Part shown: positions 6,598-14,151 of the stretch, in pieces | How positions within the stretch are numbered: the stretch's first letter is position 1 | Layout: each line of letters begins with the position of its first letter | Assembly (NCBI GenBank): GCA_905235495.1 | Contig: CAJOMK010000064.1 | Location: 1 to 18,777, forward strand | Origin: an uncultured Methanobrevibacter sp. | GTDB taxonomy: Archaea > Methanobacteriota > Methanobacteria > Methanobacteriales > Methanobacteriaceae | Reading direction: 5' to 3' | DNA: 18,777 nt | The notes under the pieces: model-generated | Database searches by the model: none | Told to the model about the DNA's origin: nothing | Seen by the model: the letters and a program-made list of their open reading frames with translations, nothing else | Position numbers and translations under genes: made by a program

Positions 6598-7507
6598 TTA
6601 ATTTTTCTTTCTGTGTCTAATTTTTACTCCAATTCCATTTCTAGATTCAACCATTTCATTACCTGTCAAGACAGCTTTTCCAACTGCTACAACTTCATCA
6701 TTCCTAACGACAACAACTTCATCTTTAGGAAGAATGGATGAATCTGCATTTACGATTCCAGGAGCAAACAATGAGTTGGTCTTTAAATCAAAATCGATTT
6801 CAACCACATGTATGCCAAGCTCAGCAAGTCTTCTACCACCTTCAAGGTTAAGGGCGTATAAACCAACATCCCTATTTAAAAGAGCCACTGTTTTTCCATT
6901 GGAATAGAGCGTTCTATGATATCTTCCTTTTGCTACAACATCATCGGTGATCATCCCTTCAGCTTCTGCTCCAAACTGATATTTGGCAACAGATCTGAGC
7001 TCATTTAAAACTCTGTCCCTATGTCTGGTCTTAGGATATTTCTTAAGTTCTTCCCTTAAGTTGAAAATGGATTGGGGAGAAGTAGGCATTCCACTGTCAC
7101 ATACATAGGTACAGTTATCCAAATACTCACGACAAACCTCTTCGTAGCCTCCTTCAACATTTGCTATAACCGGTTTGTCTCCAACATAATTCTTGAGAAG
7201 CTCTCCGGCTAACCTTATCTCATCATCATTCCAATCACCTGAAACCGCTACATCATAGGATTGAATTGGGAATGTGTTTTCCAACTCTTGGACAGATTCC
7301 AAATGGAGAAGTTACAATCACTTCCTGATAACCTTTGGTAGCCCTTCTGAACTTTTGGTGGGACTGAGAATTGGAATATGGCTTTTTCATACTGCATGGA
7401 AGTGCAACAACAACATCACCTAATGGTTCCATCATTGCCATCCTCTGCCTCCATCTGACTACTTCCGGCCTGTATAATGACTCATCACTTGAACAAATAA
7501 CTTTCAT
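6598..7507 (-). pseudogene. ArcS-like archaeosine synthase / PUA-domain protein, frameshifted
   Basis: Two overlapping minus-strand frames join into one protein of about 303 residues. The first frame (from ATG 7507, GAGG ribosome binding site) carries the ArcS core motif PCSMKKPYSNSQSH (residues 37-50, pattern PCx3KPYx2Sx2H) and runs to SPFGICPR; the second continues ELENTFPIQSYDVAVSGDW and ends in a PUA RNA-binding domain (about the last 75 residues, with FAPGIVNADSSILPKDEVVVV). ArcS converts preQ0 at tRNA position 15 toward archaeosine. The break is at 7285-7288, where AGAG stands for an expected AGAGAG. The N-terminal TGT-like domain of long ArcS is absent, so this corresponds to the short C-terminal-half form. 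Whether the frameshift is biological or an error is open. Confidence 0.75.
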
Positions 7508-7662
7508 TCTTTGCCTCGTTAAAATTATAAAATTATAAAATTAAAATAAGTTTAAAAATTTACATTCTAAAACTAATATCAATTTAATATTTAAATTTCT
7601 TTTATAAAATAGTTTTTATAAAATTTATCGAATTCCTGATAAAAATAAATATATAAAAGGAA

Positions 7663-8157
7663 CTATTCAAATCTTAAAACAAGCTCTTCATGAATTTCCT
7701 TAATCTTTTCAATGGACGGGTGATTTTCCCCTAATTTTCTTTTCCATTTTTCAATAGTGAACTCTACATCCACCTCATCAGCACCATTGAATAGATTGTC
7801 TGCATGGGAAACTATCTTTTCTTCCAATGTTTGAGGAGTGTAATCCATAATAGGCAATCCTAACTGCCTTGCATCATCTTCGCTGAGGCCTGTTCCAATA
7901 TGCCTTTCAACGATATTGATTATCTCTTGGGAATATCCTCTTTCCTTAAGTATTTGGGCACCAATCACTGCATGTTCAATAGAATTGGTTTTGGATCTGC
8001 CAACATCATGCAACAATCCTCCAACCCGGACAAGCTCCATATCAACATCATCAAAATTGGATGCGATTTCACATGCCTTTCTTGAAACCCCTTTGGAATG
8101 CTCAATTACCCATTGCGAACAATTAAGCTCCTTCAACAATTTTATTTCCTCATCCAT
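7663..8157 (-). CDS. HD-domain phosphohydrolase (TIGR00295-type)
   Basis: A 164-residue HD-superfamily protein with intact metal ligands: H20, H50-D51 in GGLLHDVGRS, H62, H86 in VERHIGTG, and D120 in VSHADNLF. The superfamily hydrolyses phosphoester bonds of nucleotides or RNA; this archaeal subfamily (HDIG type, resembling TIGR00295) has no assigned substrate that I can name with certainty. The ATG at 8157 has GTGAT upstream. It sits between hypC and the ArcS-like gene, all on the minus strand but with 150-160 base gaps, so co-transcription is possible and not obvious. Confidence 0.85.
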   Translation of the reverse strand: MDEEIKLLKELNCSQWVIEHSKGVSRKACEIASNFDDVDMELVRVGGLLHDVGRSKTNSIEHAVIGAQILKERGYSQEIINIVERHIGTGLSEDDARQLGLPIMDYTPQTLEEKIVSHADNLFNGADEVDVEFTIEKWKRKLGENHPSIEKIKEIHEELVLRFE

Positions 8158-8314
8158 ATAATCACAATTTAATAAAAATCAAAGAAAAAATAAGGACAAA
8201 CTAATAATAAAAAAAGTAAATAATCTTGCTTAAAAATTATTAAAACAATAATATTCAATTAAAAATACAATTGCACAAAAAAATTAAAAAAATAGAAAAA
8301 GATGAATGAAAAAC

Positions 8315-8581
8315 CTACATGTCTTCCATCATTTTTTCACGTTCTTTGTCTTCTTCCTCTAACATTTCTAATAATTCATCCCAAGACTCTAAAGATTCTT
8401 TAGCTGCCTGTTCGGATAATTTTTCAATGGCATATCCTGCATGAATCAATACATAATCACCAATTTCTGCTTCTGGAAGAAGGTCCAATTTTGCATTTTG
8501 TCTTACTCCTCCAAAGTCTGCAGCACAAATATTGGATTCTCTATCAATCTCTACGATTTTAGCTGGTGTAGCAATACACAT
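8315..8581 (-). CDS. hypC: [NiFe] hydrogenase maturation chaperone HypC
   Basis: An 88-residue HypC/HupF protein. HypC carries the Fe(CN)2CO unit with HypD and hands it to the large subunit of [NiFe] hydrogenases; in methanogens these include the F420-reducing and energy-converting enzymes. The essential Met-Cys start is present (MCIATPAKIVEID), and the family stretch GDYVLIHAGYAIEKLSEQAA lies at about residues 50-70. I choose ATG 8581 because processing must expose Cys2 and GGAGATG lies at proper spacing; an upstream in-frame ATG at 8590 (MLLM) overlaps that ribosome binding site and would bury the cysteine. The C-terminal 20 residues are an acidic helix. No other hyp gene is in the window. 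Confidence 0.95.
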   Translation of the reverse strand: MCIATPAKIVEIDRESNICAADFGGVRQNAKLDLLPEAEIGDYVLIHAGYAIEKLSEQAAKESLESWDELLEMLEEEDKEREKMMEDM

Positions 8582-8955
8582 TAGCAACATCTCCTTTTAG
8601 TTTTATTTAATGAATAATCTGTTTAAATGAATTAAATCAATTTTTATAAATGAAATCACTGATTTAAAAAAAAAAAAAAATTATTTAAATTCAAATCACT
8701 TAATTTAATATTTCTATAATATTTCTATTATAGTTTTAGCATTATATAAATATTTTTATTTTATCAAACTAATTCTTGAAATGATAAAAGTATTAAGAAA
8801 ATCTAAGATGACATAAGTCAAGAAATAAAATTACAATACAATCCAAGTAGTGGAAAAATAATATAAAATCAAGAAAGACTAAATTAGAATCCAATCATTT
8901 TATTTAATAAAAATTTTTAGTCTTAACTAAAATAATTTTAAGTATTACTAAAAGA

Positions 8956-8963
8956 TTTATATA
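8956..8963 (+). promoter_or_regulatory. TATA box of the cbiMNQO operon
   Basis: The sequence AAAAGATTTATATATAAC gives a purine-rich BRE and a strong TATA box. Transcription would start near 8986, leaving a leader of about 100 bases before cbiM. Confidence 0.6.
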
Positions 8964-8978
8964 TAACAAATGACAAAA

Positions 8979-9069
8979 ATTAATTTATCAATATAACTTT
9001 AATATAATTAAAATAAAATTAAATATAAATTTGATTATTAATTAATTTATCAATTATATTGATATTAAT
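8979..9069 (+). promoter_or_regulatory. cbi leader with repeated 14-mer and hairpin
   Basis: The exact 14-mer ATTAATTTATCAAT occurs at 8979-8992, about where transcription starts, and again at 9041-9054. The second copy forms an inverted repeat with its right flank: TATCAAT-TAT-ATTGATA at 9048-9064, extended imperfectly by ATTAAT on both sides. It ends just before GGAGG at 9072-9076. A metal- or corrinoid-responsive operator, or an RNA hairpin near the ribosome binding site, is possible. Confidence 0.45.
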
Positions 9070-9085
9070 TTGGAGGAAATTATTT

Positions 9086-9751
9086 ATGCATATTATGGAA
9101 GGATATTTACCATTAACATGGTGTATTATATGGTTCATCATATCATTCATCATCGTTGCATATGGTATTTATCAAATCAAAAAAATCGCAGATGAAACCC
9201 CTGAATCCAAATCCTTACTCGCTGTAATTGGAGCATTCATGTTCATCTTATCATCTTTAAAATTACCATCTGTTACTGGAAGTTGTTCTCACCCTTGTGG
9301 TAACGGATTAGGTGCAGCATTATTCGGTCCTGCTGTAACTGCTGTACTCGCAACTATTGTACTTATTTTCCAAGCTTTATTACTTGCACACGGTGGATTA
9401 ACCACTTTAGGTGCTAACATTTTCTCAATGGGTATTGTAGGCCCATTCATTGCTTGGCTTGTATACAAAGGATGTCTTAAAGTTAATATTTCATCAACCA
9501 TTGCAATTTTCTTTGCAGCATTCTTAGGTGACTTATTAACTTACGTAACTACTTCATTCCAATTAGCTTTCGCATTCCCTACTCCTACTTTCGGCGCAGC
9601 ATTAACTGCTTTCTTAACTATCTTTGCAGTTACCCAAATACCATTAGCTATTGGTGAAGGTATCTTAACCGTAATTATATGGGACAGATTAAAAGTTTAC
9701 AAACCAAAATTATTAGACAAATTAGGTGCATTAGCTCCTAATGAAACATAA
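9086..9751 (+). CDS. cbiM: Cobalt ECF transporter S component CbiM
   Basis: A 221-residue multi-spanning membrane protein. The N-terminus MHIMEGYLP is the signature of CbiM/NikM, where the amino group and His2 help bind the metal, so translation must start at ATG 9086; this agrees with GGAGG at 9072-9076. An upstream in-frame ATT-type start would add nine residues and mask the site. Other family parts are FILSSLKLPSVTGSCSHPCGNGLGAALFGP (about residues 52-80, shown here in outline) and HGGLTTLGANIFSMGIVGP. It is the first gene of cbiMNQO. Presence of a separate CbiN favours cobalt over nickel as substrate (family knowledge). Confidence 0.95.
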   Translation: MHIMEGYLPLTWCIIWFIISFIIVAYGIYQIKKIADETPESKSLLAVIGAFMFILSSLKLPSVTGSCSHPCGNGLGAALFGPAVTAVLATIVLIFQALLLAHGGLTTLGANIFSMGIVGPFIAWLVYKGCLKVNISSTIAIFFAAFLGDLLTYVTTSFQLAFAFPTPTFGAALTAFLTIFAVTQIPLAIGEGILTVIIWDRLKVYKPKLLDKLGALAPNET

Positions 9752-9761
9752 GGTGATTAAC

Positions 9762-10049
9762 ATGAAAACATCAACATTAATTATTTTAGCAGTAATCTGT
9801 ATAATAATATTCATTGCACCATTAATTATGTATAATGGTCATGGGGAAGATGATGGATACTTTGGTGGATCTGACGATGCAGCAAGTGAACAAATTGAAG
9901 CTACTAACTTCGAACCTTGGTTCTCTTCAATATGGGAACCACCAAGTGGGGAAATAGAAAGTTTATTATTCGCTCTTCAAGCAGCTATAGGAGCAATCAT
10001 TATTGGTTACTTCTTCGGTTATTGGAGAGGACAAGGTAAAGAAGAATAA
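9762..10049 (+). CDS. cbiN: Cobalt transport protein CbiN
   Basis: A 95-residue protein with two membrane segments (about residues 4-24 and 69-88) flanking a hydrophilic, acidic extracellular loop containing NGHGEDDGYFGGSDD and NFEPWFSSIWEPPSGEIESLLFA. This is the standard CbiN form; CbiN activates metal loading of CbiM. The start is ATG 9762, with GGTGATT as ribosome binding site overlapping the end of cbiM; the upstream in-frame ATG at 9741 lies inside cbiM and is less likely. It is 10 bases past the cbiM stop. Confidence 0.93.
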   Translation: MKTSTLIILAVICIIIFIAPLIMYNGHGEDDGYFGGSDDAASEQIEATNFEPWFSSIWEPPSGEIESLLFALQAAIGAIIIGYFFGYWRGQGKEE

Positions 10050-10139
10050 TCTTCTTTATCCATTTTTCTTCTTTAAAGATTTTTTAAAAGATAAAAATTT
10101 TAAAAATTTTTAAACATAAAACGAATTTTTAGTGATTGT

Positions 10140-10832
10140 ATGAAATTTGATATGGATTATATTGCTCACAATAATGAATTAACAGAAACAAACCCCTATT
10201 TTAAGTTGTTTTTAACAATAATCTTATTGATAGTTACTTTAGCATTGGATAATCTATATTTTGATGTCTTTATTTTCATTTTATTCTCAATTATAATATT
10301 AGGAGTAGCAAAAATCAGCTTAAGATCTTATTTGAAATTCTTAACAATACCTATGGCATTTCTTGTAATAACATGTCTGTTCTTGATATTCTTCTTTGGA
10401 AATGGAGAAGTAATCTATGAAACAGGAATATTCAGCATTGTAGTTACTGATGACTCATGGCATTACGGATTATACACATTCTTTAGAGTTTTAGGATGTT
10501 TCCCATTATTAGGTTTTCTTGCATTGACAACACCAATTTCAAAGATTTTCCATTGTTTGGATACTTTGAAAGTCCCTAAGATTCTTACTGAAATTGGGCT
10601 TTTAATGTGTAATACAATTTTCATATTCCTAAACGAAATCGACACAATGCAGAAAGCACAAAAAACAAGAATGGGATATAATTCATACATGAATTCAATG
10701 AGATGCTTAGCAGATCTTATAAGCAATATATTTTTAAGGTCATTAGATAAAAGTGAAACATTACAACATAGTTTAGATGCAAGAAGTTATAACGGAGAAC
10801 TGCCGGTTTATGTACCGCCAAAGGAAGAATAA
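10140..10832 (+). CDS. cbiQ: Cobalt ECF transporter T component CbiQ
   Basis: A 230-residue membrane protein, the T (EcfT-type) component that couples ATPase motion to the S component. Several hydrophobic segments occupy residues about 22-130, followed by the cytoplasmic coupling region with ALTTPISKIFHCLDTLKVPK and KAQKTRMGYNSYMNSMR, the latter corresponding to the Ala-Arg-Gly type coupling motif of T components. ATG 10140 has GTGAT upstream. A 90-base AT-rich gap precedes it, the longest within the operon, and its stop lies one base before the cbiO ATG, so the two are translationally linked. Confidence 0.93.
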   Translation: MKFDMDYIAHNNELTETNPYFKLFLTIILLIVTLALDNLYFDVFIFILFSIIILGVAKISLRSYLKFLTIPMAFLVITCLFLIFFFGNGEVIYETGIFSIVVTDDSWHYGLYTFFRVLGCFPLLGFLALTTPISKIFHCLDTLKVPKILTEIGLLMCNTIFIFLNEIDTMQKAQKTRMGYNSYMNSMRCLADLISNIFLRSLDKSETLQHSLDARSYNGELPVYVPPKEE

Positions 10833-10833
10833 A

Positions 10834-11667
10834 ATGTTAGAAATACAAAATATTAAATATTCTTATACTAAGGATTATCAAGCACTTAAAGGAGTTAGTT
10901 TAAAAGTTGAAAAAGGAGAAATGGTTGCTCTTTTAGGTAAAAATGGTGCTGGAAAATCTACTTTTTTCCTTCATTTGAATGGTATCTATGAACCTGATGA
11001 AGGAAAAGTGTTCATCGATGGCGAAGAATTGAAGTATGATAAAAAGTCTTTGCTTAAATTCAGACAAAAGGTCGGAATCGTATTCCAGAACCCAGATGAT
11101 CAGATATTTGCACCAACTGTAGAAGAAGACATTGCATTTGGACCTTTAAACTTAAAGTTACCTATGGAAGAGGTTCAAAAAAGGGTTACTGAAAGTTTAG
11201 CTCGTGTAGGAATGAGCGGTTTCGAGAAAAAGGCACCACACCATTTAAGTGGAGGGCAAAAGAAAAGAGTGGCTATTGCAGGAATTCTTGCAATGCAACC
11301 AGAAATCATGGTTTTAGATGAACCTACTGCAGGATTAGACCCTCAAGGTGTAAGAGCTTTAAGCAAATTATTAAAGGAACTTAATGAAGAAGGTATTACA
11401 ATCATAATCTCAACCCACGAAGTTAACTTGGTTCCAAATTATGCAAAAAAGGTTTTCGTTATGGTTGACGGGTTATTGATTGCAGAAGGAACTCCTAAAG
11501 AGATTTTTGCACAACCTGAAATTCTTGATCAGGCTAACTTAGAAGTACCTATCGTTACAGAGCTTTTCCAATCCCTCGAAAAAGAAGGATTTGACATGAA
11601 CAACGATTATCCTTTAACAATTGATGAAGCTAAAGAGAAGTTCTTAGAATTATTGAACAAAAACTAA
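10834..11667 (+). CDS. cbiO: Cobalt ECF transporter ATPase CbiO
   Basis: A 277-residue ABC ATPase energising cobalt import. All ABC motifs are intact: Walker A GKNGAGKST (35-43), Q-loop Q85 in GIVFQNPDDQ, signature LSGGQ (138-142), Walker B IMVLDEP (158-164), D-loop AGLD and switch H195 in ISTHE. I take the start as ATG 10834, one base past the cbiQ stop, because the protein then begins MLEIQNIKYSY like its family; longer in-frame starts lie inside cbiQ. It is the last gene of the operon, followed by a hairpin terminator. Confidence 0.95.
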   Translation: MLEIQNIKYSYTKDYQALKGVSLKVEKGEMVALLGKNGAGKSTFFLHLNGIYEPDEGKVFIDGEELKYDKKSLLKFRQKVGIVFQNPDDQIFAPTVEEDIAFGPLNLKLPMEEVQKRVTESLARVGMSGFEKKAPHHLSGGQKKRVAIAGILAMQPEIMVLDEPTAGLDPQGVRALSKLLKELNEEGITIIISTHEVNLVPNYAKKVFVMVDGLLIAEGTPKEIFAQPEILDQANLEVPIVTELFQSLEKEGFDMNNDYPLTIDEAKEKFLELLNKN

Positions 11668-11721
11668 TTCTTAAAATCAAATTTTTTTTAAATCATAAAA
11701 AAATTCATAATTTAACCTAAT

Positions 11722-11763
11722 AAAGTATTACTCCCAAAGGAAATTAATAATACTTTTTTTGCT
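11722..11763 (+). terminator. Terminator of the cbiMNQO operon
   Basis: A 9-bp perfect stem AAAGTATTA/TAATACTTT (11722-11730 and 11748-11756) with a 17-base loop runs directly into a T-tract, 55 bases past the cbiO stop. Confidence 0.7.
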
Positions 11764-11922
11764 ATTTTTATAAAAAATATTTTTAACAATTTTATTTATT
11801 GCTCAATTAAACGCTATTTTTTAAATCATATTTCTTTAAAGCACATTATTAAATTTTTATAATAAAATTAATTAATATTAACTCATAAAACTAACTATTT
11901 AAAAAAATATTCAAGGGATAAT

Positions 11923-13297
11923 ATGGAAGAAATCAAAAAAGTAAAAAACATTGTTATTGGAGCAGGCCCTGCAGGAAGACTTGGATCATTCGAACTCGGC
12001 AAATTAGGTGAAGAGACCTTGCTTATTGAAAGAAAATACATTGCAGGAACCTGTCTTAACGAAGGATGTATGGTTGTCTGTGCACTTACAGATATCAGCC
12101 GTTTCATAAAAATCTTCAAAAGGTATAATGAAATTGGATTCATAGATGGAAACATAAGCATCGACTATAAGTCTGCATGTGACAACATAAAAAAGACCCA
12201 AATCATGCTACGTAGACTCAACCAAGAGGAAAATGAAAGCGTTAACAACAATGTAATCTATGGTGAAGCAAGTGTGGAAATAAACGAAGAAGACAAGATT
12301 TTAGTTAAGGTAAAATTAGACAATACCAATGTGCTTCAAAGAGAAAATGTGAAAAATAAGAATTGCACTATATATGAAGCAGAAAAATCTTTTGATAGCT
12401 ACTGGTGCAAGGCCATTTATTCCAAATATCGATGGAGCAGAATATGCTTTGACAAGCAGTGATGTACTTTCCTTAGAGGAAATTCCAAGCAAATTGAATA
12501 TAGTTGGTGGAGGGATAATCGCAACTGAACTTTCCAATATTTTCTCAAGTTTTGGAAGTGAAGTAAAAATCATTGCAAGAAGTGAAATCTTAAAGGACTT
12601 GGAACCAGAGATCAAATTTTATGTAGTTAACAAGCTCATTGATGAAGTGGACATCCACGAGAACACCAATGTATTGGAAATCACTGAAAACTCAATCATA
12701 ACAGACAAGGGAGAGTTTGAAGGAAAGACATTGATAGCTACCGGCAGAGTTCCTAATTCAGAAATTGTAGCTGATATAGTGGACTTGAATGAAGATGGAA
12801 CAATTAAGGTAAATGAATTCTTCCAAACCTCAAATCCAAATATCTATGCTGCAGGAGACGTTACAGGAGGAATAATCCTTACTCCATATGCAAGAAAAGA
12901 AGGAATATCTGCTGCAAGAAATATGGCAGGATACTTGAATAAGTTTGAGGATATCATCGTTCCCCAATCATTGACATTAGATTTGGATGTAAGCTTTACT
13001 CAAAAGGCAGAAAAAGCGGATGATAGAGAAAATGTTGAAGATGTGATTATTCCAGGTCTTGGAGGACCACATGCATTTTGGAGAATCTTAAGAGGAGAAA
13101 CCGGACTTACTAAAATTTCATTGAATACAGAAACAGAAGAGATAGTAAGGGCAAGTCAAATATCCCCATCCTCAATTGATGATACCGCTTATCTTGCATT
13201 CCTTATGAATATGGGAATCACAAAAGAGGATTTCGATGACTTCCTTGAAGTCCATCCATCTACAGATGCTTATTATAAAATCTTAAAAATCATGTAA
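11923..13297 (+). pseudogene. Lipoamide-dehydrogenase-like FAD/NAD(P) oxidoreductase, frameshifted
   Basis: Two overlapping plus-strand frames join into one class I pyridine nucleotide-disulfide oxidoreductase of about 457 residues. The first has the FAD loop VIGAGPAG (11-18) and redox pair C44-C49 in AGTCLNEGC; the second has the LIATGARPFIP and VGGGIIATEL NAD-site blocks, the GDVTG FAD motif and the dimerisation domain ending VHPSTDAYY. The shift is in an A-run at 12383-12387: five A's where four would give AENLLIATG. The active site is unusual (MVVC after the second cysteine instead of IPSK; D instead of E in the usual HPTxxE). ATG 11923 has AGGGAT upstream. No lipoate pathway is nearby, so the substrate is unknown. 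Confidence 0.8.
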
Positions 13298-13369
13298 ATG
13301 ATTAAAAATAATAAAAATAATGAATAAGCAATTAAAAATAAAATAAAAAAATAAGTAAAAAAAATTAAA

Positions 13370-13408
13370 TTGATAAGATAAACCATCTTATCAATGCTTC
13401 TTTTTTTT
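13370..13408 (+). terminator. Bidirectional terminator between convergent genes
   Basis: A perfect 10-bp stem TTGATAAGAT/ATCTTATCAA (13370-13379 and 13385-13394) with a 5-base loop is followed on the plus strand by TGCTTCTTTTTTTT. On the minus strand it is also followed by T-rich sequence, so it can serve both the flavoprotein gene and the converging nitroreductase. Confidence 0.75.
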
Positions 13409-13451
13409 AAAAAAAAAAATAGTTTAAGAAAAAATAAAAAATATTAAAATC

Positions 13452-13996
13452 TTATTTTACCCAATTGACTAAAACATCCTTACATGGGTTTGGTTCATTA
13501 GGTTCAACCTTATATCCTAAAGCAACACCGTACAATGGAGTGTATCCTTCAGGTATGTGAAGCTTTTTCAAGTTTTCTTCAACACTGAAGTAAGTAGCTA
13601 CAAGACCTAACCAACAGAATCCAATGTCTAATCCTTCTGCTGCAAGAAGCATGTTCTCAATAGCTGCAGAACAGTCTGCTTGCATATTTGTTGCATCTGA
13701 TTTAGCAGAAACGAATACTACTGTAGGAGCATTGTGCATTACATTTACACGAGATTCTGCAATTGTTTCAAGGAATTCATCACCAGAATTAGATAAGATG
13801 TTAAGTACAGAATCATTGATATCTTCAAGGGTTTCCTTGTTTTGAACTACTGTAAAATGCCATGGAGCTTCTCCTCTTGCAGTAGGAACTAAAATAGCTA
13901 CTTCTAATATTTTTCAATCTGTTCATCTTCAATTTGCTCATCTTTATAAGCTCTTACACTTCTACGATTTTTAATTACTTCAAAAACATCAGCCAT
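13452..13996 (-). pseudogene. Nitroreductase family protein, frameshifted
   Basis: An FMN-dependent nitroreductase-type protein, about 181 residues when joined. The first frame starts at ATG 13996 (GGTGATT ribosome binding site) with MADVFEVIKNRRSVRAYKDE, the usual family N-terminus with the FMN-binding RRSVR, and meets a stop after IEKY. Reading continues in the next frame as LEVAILVPTARGEAPWHF, then SDATNMQADCSAAIENMLLA and the end of the family. The shift is at 13910-13914 (five A's on the minus strand where six give EKILEVA). Its substrate cannot be assigned; such genes in methanogens often act on F420- or FMN-linked reductions. It converges on the flavoprotein gene, sharing a terminator. 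Confidence 0.82.
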
Positions 13997-14076
13997 AAAA
14001 TCACCGAAATTATTTTTTGAATAATCTATAATAATCTAAAAATCTATGAATATTAAATCTATAACTCTTTAATCCA

Positions 14077-14122
14077 TAATTCTATAAATCTAAATAATCT
14101 AATTCTATAAATCTAGACAATC
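14077..14122. repeat. Two 23-bp tandem repeats upstream of the nitroreductase
   Basis: Unit one (14077-14099) and unit two (14100-14122) share an exact 16-mer TAATTCTATAAATCTA and differ at only two later positions. The sequence to the left (14025-14076) has further scattered AATCTA copies, which look like older, degraded units. Confidence 0.65.
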
Positions 14123-14151
14123 TAGTTAAACCTACATCGAAAAGAATTATT

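Larger units (their letters stand above)
8582..9085. other. Divergent promoter region between hypC and cbiM
   Basis: About 500 AT-rich bases without a supportable gene. The left part holds a likely hypC promoter (minus strand, TATA box TTTATAAA at 8643-8650). The middle (8690-8940) shows only AT-rich sequence with a 15-base A-run near 8667-8681. The right part holds the cbi promoter (TATA box 8956-8963) and a leader of about 100 bases with a repeated 14-mer and a hairpin. I looked for conserved cobalamin riboswitch blocks and found none. Confidence 0.55.

Noticed and set aside
7253..7507. Two separate genes, an 84-residue protein and a 234-residue protein
   Set aside because: The second frame has only a TTG with no ribosome binding site, and the family text continues across the junction, so one interrupted gene is the better reading.
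8582..9085. Cobalamin riboswitch upstream of cbiM
   Set aside because: No B12-box or other conserved riboswitch block is visible, and the leader is too AT-rich and short for one.
12374..12462. Programmed frameshift in the flavoprotein gene
   Set aside because: There is no classic slippery heptamer with a downstream structure, this family is not known to be recoded, and two other genes nearby show the same type of indel.
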